The notes under the pieces are model-generated. The model searched no databases, was not told the origin of the DNA, and saw only the letters and a program-made list of their open reading frames with translations. From Verrucomicrobium spinosum DSM 4136 = JCM 18804 (GTDB lineage Bacteria; Verrucomicrobiota; Verrucomicrobiia; Verrucomicrobiales; Verrucomicrobiaceae): 64,000 nucleotides of DNA. Location of the stretch: contig NZ_ABIZ01000001.1 in assembly GCF_000172155.1 (NCBI RefSeq), forward strand, positions 1,426,001 to 1,490,000, read 5' to 3'. Shown piece after piece: positions 35,094 to 42,430 of the stretch. The position numbers and the translations under genes are program-made. How positions within the stretch are numbered: position 1 is the first letter of the stretch; every line of letters begins with the position of its first letter.

Positions 35094-36491
35094 ATGCTTG
35101 GTCGCCGTCAGGAAATCAATCTTCAGCTCCATGAAGTTCTGGACTGCATCCTGCTGGCCTTCTGTCTCTGGCTGGGGCACTGGCTGCGGGGTACTGTGGC
35201 ACTCCAGATCTGGCCGACCTTGGACAAGATTCCGCCGTTCTCGGAGTTTTTCTGGCTGATGGCGGTTATCGCCCCTTTTTTCCCGCTCATTTTGGAGTCA
35301 CGAGGTTTTTATGACAACGTCCTCAACAAATCGCTCGGCACAAGCCTCAAGCAGCTGTTAGGGGCGGGGATTCGCATCGGGGTCATGGTGGGTTTTTGCG
35401 AAATCTTCCTGAAGTGGGAGGTGCGCAGTCGTGCGGTCATGGCGCTGGGAGCCTTGCTGGGGGTGGCGGCTTTGCTCATCCGCGAGGCGATGGTGCGCCG
35501 CACTTTGCGAAAGAAGCTGGCTACCGGACATGCGGACAAGGAGCGGGTGCTTTTGGCTGGTTCTCCGGCCCAGGTGGACGGGATTTTGAAGAGCCTGACC
35601 GATGACCAGCGGGCTGAACTGGAGGTGGTGGGGTCCTATGAAGTGGCCCTGGAGCCCGTGTCGAAGCTGGTGGAATTGCTGCACACCAAGTCAGTGTCAC
35701 GCGTGATCTTCAGCGTGGATCATGTGTATTTCAGCAAGCTTGAGGAGGCGGTGCAGGCCTGCGAGACGGAGGGGGTGGAGGCATGGCTCAGTGCCGACTT
35801 CCTTCAAACAACGATCGCCCGCCCGACATTCGACATCCTCGGCGGCAAGCTGATGCTCGTTTTCCACACCACACCGAAGATCTCCTGGTCGCTCTTCATG
35901 AAGGACGTGATCGATCGGGTCTGCGCTTTGCTGCTCCTGGTGGCCACTTCCCCCCTGTGGTTGATCGCCATGGCAGGCATCAGGCTTTCTTCACGTGGCC
36001 CAATCTTTTTCCTGCAGGACCGCGCGGGGAGGCACGGCCAGCCTTTCCGTATGATGAAGTTTCGCACCATGATGTCCAATGCTGAAGCCGCTCAAGAAGA
36101 GCTGGCCAGGCAGAACGAGATGTCCGGACCGGTTTTCAAACTCAAAGATGATCCTCGCGTGTTTCCATTTGGCCGCTGGCTGCGCCGGCTGAGCATTGAT
36201 GAACTGCCTCAGCTCATCAACATATTAAGAGGGGAGATGAGCCTCGTCGGCCCCAGGCCCTTGCCGGTATATGAGATCGAAAAGATCGAGAAGCATGCCC
36301 AGCGCCGTCGGTTGAGTGTGAAGCCCGGGCTCACCTGCCTGTGGCAGGTGATGGGCAGGAATCGGATCACCAGCTTTGAGGACTGGGTGGATCTTGACCT
36401 GAAGTACATCGACAACTGGTCGTTGTGGCTGGACTTGAAGATTATGTTCAAGACTATACCGGCTGTTCTCCGTGGATCTGGCGCTCATTGA
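35094..36491 (+). CDS. Polyprenyl-phosphate sugar-1-phosphate transferase (WcaJ/WbaP-type, EPS initiation)
   Basis: About 465 residues from the ATG at 35094; the longer frame starts with a TTG overlapping aroD. Four N-terminal transmembrane helices, a Rossmann-like middle (ERVLLAGSPAQVDGILKSL) and a C-terminal bacterial sugar transferase domain: KDVIDRVCALLLLV helix, then RAGRHGQPFRMMKFRTM, DDPRVFPFGRWLRRLSIDE and LVGPRPLP, with the catalytic DE-type dyad region in SIDELPQL. Transfers a hexose-1-phosphate to undecaprenyl phosphate as first step of a polysaccharide repeat unit. It is on the opposite strand and about 13 kb from the main glycan cluster, which has its own MraY-like starter. Confidence 0.9.
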   Translation: MLGRRQEINLQLHEVLDCILLAFCLWLGHWLRGTVALQIWPTLDKIPPFSEFFWLMAVIAPFFPLILESRGFYDNVLNKSLGTSLKQLLGAGIRIGVMVGFCEIFLKWEVRSRAVMALGALLGVAALLIREAMVRRTLRKKLATGHADKERVLLAGSPAQVDGILKSLTDDQRAELEVVGSYEVALEPVSKLVELLHTKSVSRVIFSVDHVYFSKLEEAVQACETEGVEAWLSADFLQTTIARPTFDILGGKLMLVFHTTPKISWSLFMKDVIDRVCALLLLVATSPLWLIAMAGIRLSSRGPIFFLQDRAGRHGQPFRMMKFRTMMSNAEAAQEELARQNEMSGPVFKLKDDPRVFPFGRWLRRLSIDELPQLINILRGEMSLVGPRPLPVYEIEKIEKHAQRRRLSVKPGLTCLWQVMGRNRITSFEDWVDLDLKYIDNWSLWLDLKIMFKTIPAVLRGSGAH

Positions 36492-36494
36492 GGC

Positions 36495-36516
36495 GGGGGG
36501 GGAGTGTCGGGGGGGG
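36495..36516 (+). other. Twin G8 tracts, possible G-quadruplex
   Basis: GGGGGGGG (36495-36502), AGTGTC, GGGGGGGG (36509-36516), flanked by GAGGC and CCTC. It lies directly after the stop of the sugar-phosphate transferase and 145 bp before the decarboxylase gene. Each tract can supply two G-runs. Confidence 0.45.
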
Positions 36517-36661
36517 CCTCATGGACAGGGTTTGTCCGACCGAATTGGAGGCAGAGCAGGCCCCAAAGGGCGGGCACCATGTGTTTTGCCCACATATCAC
36601 TTGCAACCGGGGGGATTTGTCCCCTTACTCGCGCCCAATTTCTGCGTAGCCAGACCTTTCT

Positions 36662-37615
36662 ATGAGCATTAAGAAAACCGCCGTCGTCACCGGAGCCGCA
36701 GGCTTTTTGGGCTCCCACCTTTCGGATCGTCTCCTTGCCGAAGGCTACAAGGTGGTGGGATTGGACAACCTCCTGACGGGGAACTTGCGAAATATCGCTC
36801 ACCTGGGCAGCAATCCTGATTTTGACTTTATCCAGCATGATGTGACGAAGTTCATCGATCTGCCGGGCCCGGTGAATCTGATTTTCCATTTCGCATCCCC
36901 GGCCAGCCCGATCGATTACCTGCAACTCCCCATTCAGACGCTCAAGGTGGGCTCATTGGGCACGCACAATGCCTTGGGGCTGGCTAAAGCGAAGCAGGCG
37001 ACCTGCCTCCTGGCCTCGACTTCGGAGACCTACGGCGATCCGCTGGTGCATCCCCAAAAGGAAACCTACTGGGGGAACGTCAACCCGGTCGGCCCTCGCG
37101 GTGTGTATGACGAGGCCAAGCGTTTCGCCGAGGCCATGACAATGGGCTACCATCGTGCTCACGGTCTGGACACCAAGATCGTCCGCATCTTCAACACCTA
37201 TGGCCCGCGGATGCGTCTGGAAGATGGTCGCGTGGTCCCAGCCTTCATTGGCCAGGCGCTCCAGGGGCAGCCGCTGACGGTTTTCGGAGACGGCTCCCAG
37301 ACCCGCAGCTTCTGTTATGTCAGCGATCTGATCGATGGCATCTTCCGCCTTTCGCAGAGCGACTACCACGAACCCGTCAACATCGGTAATCCTGCCGAAA
37401 TGACCGTGATTGAGTTCGCGGAAAAGATCCTTCGCATCACCGGCAGCGATTCAAAAATCGATTTCCGTCCGCTGCCCGTTGATGACCCGAAAGTCCGCCA
37501 GCCTGATATCACGCTTGCCCGGAAAATCCTTGGTTGGGAGCCCAAAGTGAGCTTCGAAGAAGGCATCGTAAATACCGTCGCCTATTTTAAGGACTTTCTT
37601 GCACTCAACGCTTGA
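36662..37615 (+). CDS. UDP-glucuronate decarboxylase-like SDR (UDP-xylose synthase family)
   Basis: 317 residues. NAD-binding [15 protein letters not shown] at the N terminus, catalytic Y-x-x-x-K in [12 protein letters not shown], and the signatures [39 protein letters not shown] that separate UDP-glucuronate decarboxylase (UDP-xylose forming) from UDP-glucose 4-epimerases. Makes a pentose donor for exopolysaccharide in the cytoplasm. Weaker alternatives are UDP-galactose epimerase-like or dTDP-glucose dehydratase activity. Preceded by 170 bp with the twin G8 tracts, and downstream of the polyprenyl sugar-phosphate transferase, which suggests a shared glycan pathway. Confidence 0.85.
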   Translation: MSIKKTAVVTGAAGFLGSHLSDRLLAEGYKVVGLDNLLTGNLRNIAHLGSNPDFDFIQHDVTKFIDLPGPVNLIFHFASPASPIDYLQLPIQTLKVGSLGTHNALGLAKAKQATCLLASTSETYGDPLVHPQKETYWGNVNPVGPRGVYDEAKRFAEAMTMGYHRAHGLDTKIVRIFNTYGPRMRLEDGRVVPAFIGQALQGQPLTVFGDGSQTRSFCYVSDLIDGIFRLSQSDYHEPVNIGNPAEMTVIEFAEKILRITGSDSKIDFRPLPVDDPKVRQPDITLARKILGWEPKVSFEEGIVNTVAYFKDFLALNA

Positions 37616-37738
37616 TGTCCTCAGCGGGAACCTGCTAGAAATGAGTAAATCTGCGATTAATCAGCCCTCCCTGACCAGCGGTTAACTGGCATGTGGAGGG
37701 TGATTCCGTGGACTCATTTCAAACCTTCCCGATCCTTC

Positions 37739-38359
37739 ATGAGACTACTTTCCGGACTTCTGGCTCTCTCTGCCATTTTGGCACTTCAGGTGACTGGCGC
37801 ACAGGCGCAGGATGCGCCCACGGTGAAGGTGGACGTGAAGGACATGAAGGTGCAGCAGCAACAGTCTCCCCAGATTTCTGCCAGCAATGTGACAGACAAG
37901 CGGTGGCGGCCTAAGAACTGGCTGGAGGTGGATCTGGCGTTTGAGGCCAAGAAGGCGAACTTGCCGGGCGATCGCAACCCCTTCATTGAGAGCTTGGAAG
38001 TAAAGTTCTACGTGGCGCTCAACAAGACGGACGCTGCTGGCAAATACATCCTCCTGACCGCGACGACCACCTTCCTAAATGTGATGTCCAAGGAAGTCAG
38101 CCATGGCATGATGTTTGCCCCGCCGCAGGCACTCAGCCGCCTCCTTGACAAGTCGGAGTTTTCCACCGCTGACGCCAAGGCTTGGGGCGTGGAAATCAAC
38201 CACAATGGCCAGCTCGTGGGTGGCTATTCCTCCCAGGGGGGCAAGTTCTGGGAAACCTCGGCACAGAACTTTGCTGTGACTGACGGCGTTCTGCTCCCCA
38301 AGGCGAAGACTCCTTTCTCTGTTCTTTGGGGTGACTACGACCTCGAAAGCAAGCAGTAA
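37739..38359 (+). CDS. Amuc_1102-family pilus-associated protein
   Basis: About 206 residues from the ATG at 37739, which opens a signal peptide (MRLLSGLLALSAILALQVTG, AQA cleavage). The exported part (KVDVKDMKVQQQQSPQISAS, WLEVDLAFEAKK) has no catalytic motif. Position and order, directly before the PilM-like gene and ahead of Amuc_1100-like and secretin genes, match the Akkermansia muciniphila locus Amuc_1102 to Amuc_1098. Function unknown; a periplasmic accessory of a pilus or secretion complex is the sensible guess. The next gene starts 93 bp on, after an imperfect hairpin. Confidence 0.8.
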   Translation: MRLLSGLLALSAILALQVTGAQAQDAPTVKVDVKDMKVQQQQSPQISASNVTDKRWRPKNWLEVDLAFEAKKANLPGDRNPFIESLEVKFYVALNKTDAAGKYILLTATTTFLNVMSKEVSHGMMFAPPQALSRLLDKSEFSTADAKAWGVEINHNGQLVGGYSSQGGKFWETSAQNFAVTDGVLLPKAKTPFSVLWGDYDLESKQ

Positions 38360-38384
38360 TCTTTTTTCACAAGGTGCAGTGATC

Positions 38385-38418
38385 GATTGTCCCGGACCAA
38401 ACAGGGTGCCGGGCAATC
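38385..38418 (+). other. Imperfect hairpin between the first two pilus-locus genes
   Basis: GATTGTCCCGG (38385-38395) pairs with CCGGGCAATC (38409-38418) with one bulged base. No T-run follows, so partial attenuation or mRNA stability rather than termination would be its role, if any. Confidence 0.3.
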
Positions 38419-38451
38419 TCAAGCGGCTCAACCCGGTCTAAATACAAAGCA

Positions 38452-40206
38452 ATGGCGGATAGCAGTTTTGCAGTTCTCAATCTGGGCTCTCAACGCGTCG
38501 GAGGCGCAGTTTTTAGCAAGGCGCGAAACGGTGACTTGGTTCTCAAGGCCTTCGATTTCGCAGAAATGCATGGTGATCCCAGTGTCGAGGCCACCCGCCT
38601 TCCACAACTGAGAGTCGCCATCCTGGAACTTGCTGACAAACTCAAATTGAAGGGCAAAACGGTCTGGTATGCTATTCCTGGGCATTCCGTTTTCACACGG
38701 TTTGTAAAGCTTCCTCCGTTCGACACGGAAAAGGCGGATCAGATCGTTGAGTTTGAGGCCCGTCAGAACGTGCCTTTCCCTATCAACGAAGTCATCTGGG
38801 ACTACGAATTCATCGGTGATGAAGGGGGCTCTGAGCGTGAAGTGGCGTTGGTGGCCATCAAGGCCGATGCGCTGAATGACGTGAATGACCAGGTGGAATC
38901 TGTAGGCATCAAGGTGGCGGGAGTGGATCTCGCTCCGCTCGCTGCCTTCAACGCCTTCCGCTATGCCTATCCAGATGTTGAAGAGTCTGCCTTGATCATC
39001 GATCTGGGCGCTCGCTCCACCAACCTGGTGTTTGTCGAAGGTTCTCGCGTTTTCACCCGCAATATCCTGGTCGGCGGCAGCACTTTGACCGGGAATATTG
39101 GCAAAGAACTAGGAATGAACTTCAGTGAAGCCGAGGAGCAGAAACGTTCCCGCGGCTACGTTGCTCCCGGTGGTGCCTATGAGCCCAACGAGGATGAGGT
39201 GGTGGATGCGATGGCGAAAATCATGCGCAACACGATGACCCGGCTTCATGGCGAAATCGTGCGTACCATCAATTATTACCGTGGTCAGCAGGGCGGTTCA
39301 CCACCCCGACGCTTCTTCCTCTGTGGTGGCGGTGCGCAAGCGGCATTGGCCGTGGAGTTCTTCCATGAGAAGTTTAATCTCCCGGTTGAGATCTTTAATC
39401 CACTGCGGGGCGTGCAGCTGGACTCCCGGGTGAACCGGGCGCTGGCTGAGGACAATGCCGCAGGGATGGCAGAACTGGTGGGATTGGGGCTGCGTCAAGC
39501 TGGGGCCTGCCCCGTGGAAGTGGAGCTTTTGCCGGATTCGGTATCCAGCGCCCTCGATTCCGCCCGTCGAGCCCCGTTCCTCCTCATGGCGACCGCGTGT
39601 CTGTTCGCTGCGCTTGGGGTTGGGGTGTTTTACTTCAACCGTGCCAAGCAGGCTGTGGACAGCCGTCTCACTTCTGCCGATGCGGAATACGCCGAACTGG
39701 ACAGGGACGACAAGCTGATCAAGGACTACGACAAGCAGCTCAACCTTCTTCAGGGACAGAGTGGCCAGCTTGAACAAGCGGTGAACGACCGTAGCTATTG
39801 GACCCACCTGCTCAACGTGCTGAACAGCAAGTTCGAGAATGACTTCATCTGGTTGACCCAGATTGAAGTGCTGAAAAACGGTGGAGCGATGACACCCTCA
39901 CTCGGTGGCGCTACCGCCGCTGCTGCGACGCCTCCGCCCGCGACACTCGCTTCCAATGCGACCGCCACTCTGCCAGGTGCTGAGCCCCAGTACCAGCTGC
40001 GCCTTCAGGGGCTCTACCGGAAGAACGACAGTGGTCAAGAGGTGGTTTACAAGTACTACAACGACCTGAAAACCGCCACTGACCTGTTTTCAGCTCCACC
40101 CGCGGAAGAGAAGCCCGAGGTTGAGGCCGGTCTAGAAGAGGACCGTTACGCCTACACCTTCAAGTTTCGCCTGCCTCTCGTAAAAGGAATGAAATTCGAC
40201 AAGTAA
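38452..40206 (+). CDS. PilM-PilN fusion protein (Amuc_1101 family)
   Basis: 584 residues. Residues 1-350 are an actin-like PilM ATPase fold (VLNLGSQRVGGAVFS, LIIDLGARSTNLVFVEGSRV, FFLCGGGAQAAL). At the junction lies VEVELLPDSV (355-364), the counterpart of the PilN N-terminal INLLP motif that PilM grips, then one transmembrane helix (about 375-396), a coiled coil (NRAKQAVDSRLTSADAEYAE) and a PilN-like periplasmic domain (YWTHLLNVLNSKFENDFIWL). Thus cytoplasmic PilM and inner-membrane PilN are one chain. It couples the cytoplasmic motor side to the periplasmic alignment complex. The next gene starts immediately after its stop. Confidence 0.85.
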   Translation: MADSSFAVLNLGSQRVGGAVFSKARNGDLVLKAFDFAEMHGDPSVEATRLPQLRVAILELADKLKLKGKTVWYAIPGHSVFTRFVKLPPFDTEKADQIVEFEARQNVPFPINEVIWDYEFIGDEGGSEREVALVAIKADALNDVNDQVESVGIKVAGVDLAPLAAFNAFRYAYPDVEESALIIDLGARSTNLVFVEGSRVFTRNILVGGSTLTGNIGKELGMNFSEAEEQKRSRGYVAPGGAYEPNEDEVVDAMAKIMRNTMTRLHGEIVRTINYYRGQQGGSPPRRFFLCGGGAQAALAVEFFHEKFNLPVEIFNPLRGVQLDSRVNRALAEDNAAGMAELVGLGLRQAGACPVEVELLPDSVSSALDSARRAPFLLMATACLFAALGVGVFYFNRAKQAVDSRLTSADAEYAELDRDDKLIKDYDKQLNLLQGQSGQLEQAVNDRSYWTHLLNVLNSKFENDFIWLTQIEVLKNGGAMTPSLGGATAAAATPPPATLASNATATLPGAEPQYQLRLQGLYRKNDSGQEVVYKYYNDLKTATDLFSAPPAEEKPEVEAGLEEDRYAYTFKFRLPLVKGMKFDK

Positions 40207-41265
40207 ATGAATTGGATCAAAGAAAACAAATCACTGGCGGCCATTTTGGGCGTGATGATAGCCGGGGCTGTAGCCTTGGCGGCACTGCTCTTCATGTCCT
40301 ATACGGCCTACAACGAATCCGTTGAAAAGTGGAAGACCACCAGCGAGAACGTCAAACGCCTCAAGTCGGCCAAACTTTACCCGGATACCACCAATGTGGC
40401 CGCGAAGGAGAAGATGGTGTCTGAGTATGCGGACAAGGTGAACTTGCTGCGCGCGACTCTGCTGGATCCAAAGGTCCAACAACCGGTGAAGCCCATCTCT
40501 GAAACGGAGTTCCAGGCCAAGCTTAAAGACCGCGCCAACACCGTGAAACGTCTGGCAGAAGGGTCGCAGGTGCTTCTGCCGGCGGACTTCGCGCTAGGAT
40601 TCGATGAGTACACCGGTTCTCTTCCCCGGACCCCGGAAGTGGCAGCAGATCTTAACGTCCATCTGGATGTGATGGAAAAGCTTGTCACTGCCCTGATCCA
40701 GTCGGGAGTGAAGTCCGTGGATTTGCTGGAGCGCACCAAGCTGCCCAATGAGAAAGCTGCCGTGGCCGCCCCTGTGATTGCACCGAGAGCTACCAAGGCA
40801 AAGCCCAACTCCAAGGGGAAGAACAAGACCATCATCACTGCTGCCGCCGCCGCGGAACCTGTGCTGGACCGCTATCCGATCAAGCTCATGCTGACCACGG
40901 ACCAGGGGCCCTTCCAGAATCTGATGAACACTTTGGCCAATCCCAGCAAGCTGCCCCATTTCCTGGTGGTTCGCCAGTTGCGGGTGGAGAATGAAAAGCT
41001 CGACGGTCCACTGAAATCAGAGATTCGCATTTCTCGGGATGCAGTTTCGCCTGAGACCTCAAATGCTCCAGCCGCCGCTCCGAGTGGTGCTCCTGCTGGA
41101 ACTCAGGTGATCGTGCCCCCCAAGGCCGCACCCAAAGATGCCATCACCATCATGGGTGAGGAGAAACTGAAGCTGTATCTGGAAGTTGACTATGTCCGCT
41201 TCCGTCCGGCCGCAGAGGTGGAGGAAGTCGCCACTCCTGCTGCAACCGCCGCTGTCACCAATTGA
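40207..41265 (+). CDS. Amuc_1100-family PilO-like protein
   Basis: 352 residues, starting the base after the PilM-PilN stop. One N-terminal transmembrane helix (residues about 9-31), a coiled coil (YNESVEKWKTTSENVKRL) and a periplasmic region with a KAKPNSKGKNKTI basic linker and a C-terminal ferredoxin-like segment, the layout of PilO. The Akkermansia homologue Amuc_1100 is known as a TLR2-interacting outer-membrane/pilus-associated protein of 317 residues; this one is about 35 residues longer, mainly by Ala/Pro-rich linkers. Predicted to dimerise with the PilN part inside the periplasm as an alignment subcomplex. Confidence 0.82.
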   Translation: MNWIKENKSLAAILGVMIAGAVALAALLFMSYTAYNESVEKWKTTSENVKRLKSAKLYPDTTNVAAKEKMVSEYADKVNLLRATLLDPKVQQPVKPISETEFQAKLKDRANTVKRLAEGSQVLLPADFALGFDEYTGSLPRTPEVAADLNVHLDVMEKLVTALIQSGVKSVDLLERTKLPNEKAAVAAPVIAPRATKAKPNSKGKNKTIITAAAAAEPVLDRYPIKLMLTTDQGPFQNLMNTLANPSKLPHFLVVRQLRVENEKLDGPLKSEIRISRDAVSPETSNAPAAAPSGAPAGTQVIVPPKAAPKDAITIMGEEKLKLYLEVDYVRFRPAAEVEEVATPAATAAVTN

Positions 41266-41313
41266 TCGGAGCTATCCGGCTGCTACTGAATCATCTGCCA
41301 ATTTTCCGCCATC

Positions 41314-42321
41314 ATGCAAAAGGGAAAAAGCAACTACGAACGCGTCATCCTGATCCTCTCGGCCTTGGTTGCCGTGGGATTGAGCGCCTGGCTCATTTTT
41401 ATGAGCCTCGGATTCTCTTCCTCTGTTGAAACGTCCACGCCCAAAAAAGGTGCGGAACTGGGGACAGCCCCTATCAAGAGTGTAGAAGACGCGATTACTC
41501 GCGCCATCACCGATCCAAAGCCTTGGGTGGCAGTGGTCCGGGCCAACAAGCCAGTGCCGCTGAACAAGTCGGTGCTGCTGGTTCTGAAAGATGAGCAGCC
41601 CTACGACCTCTTCCTGGATGACCCTCAGCTTCGTCCGCCGATGTCGAACTCGTTCCTCCGGAACAATGAACTGGAATTCCTCTCGCCGAACGTCGGGGAT
41701 CTGGATCCCGACAACGATGGGTTCTCCAATCTGGAGGAATTCTCTGCCAAGCCGGCGTCCACCAACCCCAAGGATGCCCAGTCCCATCCGCCCATCACTG
41801 ACAAACTGTTCATGGTGCAGCGGATCTCCAATGACTACCGGATCACGCTTCGTTCCCCCTCGACTCCTCACCAGGTGGCGACCCCGGACGACAAGCGCAA
41901 GAACTGGTTTGTTGACCCGAACGCCATGGATGCGAGCGGTCAGCCTGACATGAAGGCGCGCAGCTTTGGCAAAGATGGAAGCCGTTTCAAGGCTGTAAAG
42001 TTCGAGCGGAAGGCAATTCCTGACCCGACCGTGGGTGAGCGCGACGTGTCAGAACTGACCGTGGAAGACATCGTACGTGGCAACACCCTTGTGCTGGTGA
42101 TGGGCAAGGAACAGAATCTGGCGGACTACGAAGTGAAGTTCCAGTTCCGGCTCAAAGTGGTTGCCGACATCCCACCTGTGAAGAAGGGGGGCACGTTCCG
42201 GATTCCCGGACACGAAAGCACCACCTACAAAGTCATAGACATCTTGGAAGACAGCGCTGTGATATCACCCCTCAAAGCCGATGGCACCCCCGATGGCGAG
42301 TTGGTGGTCAAAAAGGGCTGA
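41314..42321 (+). CDS. Amuc_1099-family PilP-like protein
   Basis: 335 residues. One N-terminal transmembrane helix (YERVILILSALVAVGLSAWL), a long polar linker with DLDPDNDGFSNLEEF, a calcium-binding dockerin/thrombospondin-type-3-like loop, and a C-terminal beta domain (GGTFRIPGHESTTYKVIDIL) that occupies the place of PilP, the inner-membrane lipoprotein that links PilNO to the secretin. No lipobox is present, so anchoring is by the helix. Gene order PilMN-O-P-Q supports the role; sequence alone would be insufficient. Follows the PilO-like gene by 48 bp. Confidence 0.75.
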   Translation: MQKGKSNYERVILILSALVAVGLSAWLIFMSLGFSSSVETSTPKKGAELGTAPIKSVEDAITRAITDPKPWVAVVRANKPVPLNKSVLLVLKDEQPYDLFLDDPQLRPPMSNSFLRNNELEFLSPNVGDLDPDNDGFSNLEEFSAKPASTNPKDAQSHPPITDKLFMVQRISNDYRITLRSPSTPHQVATPDDKRKNWFVDPNAMDASGQPDMKARSFGKDGSRFKAVKFERKAIPDPTVGERDVSELTVEDIVRGNTLVLVMGKEQNLADYEVKFQFRLKVVADIPPVKKGGTFRIPGHESTTYKVIDILEDSAVISPLKADGTPDGELVVKKG

Positions 42322-42430
42322 TGCAACAGGGGTTCTCTTTCAACGATTTTTTAAAAATTGAACTCGCCAACGAACGCCCGATTTGAATAAACTCCGCCGA
42401 ACACAATTATACGGCTCTCAACACTCCCTA

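Noticed and set aside
42383-42413. Promoter of the secretin gene (TTGAAT, TATACG)
   Set aside because: Matches are only four of six each and spacing is 19 bp; mentioned with the gene but not listed as a feature.
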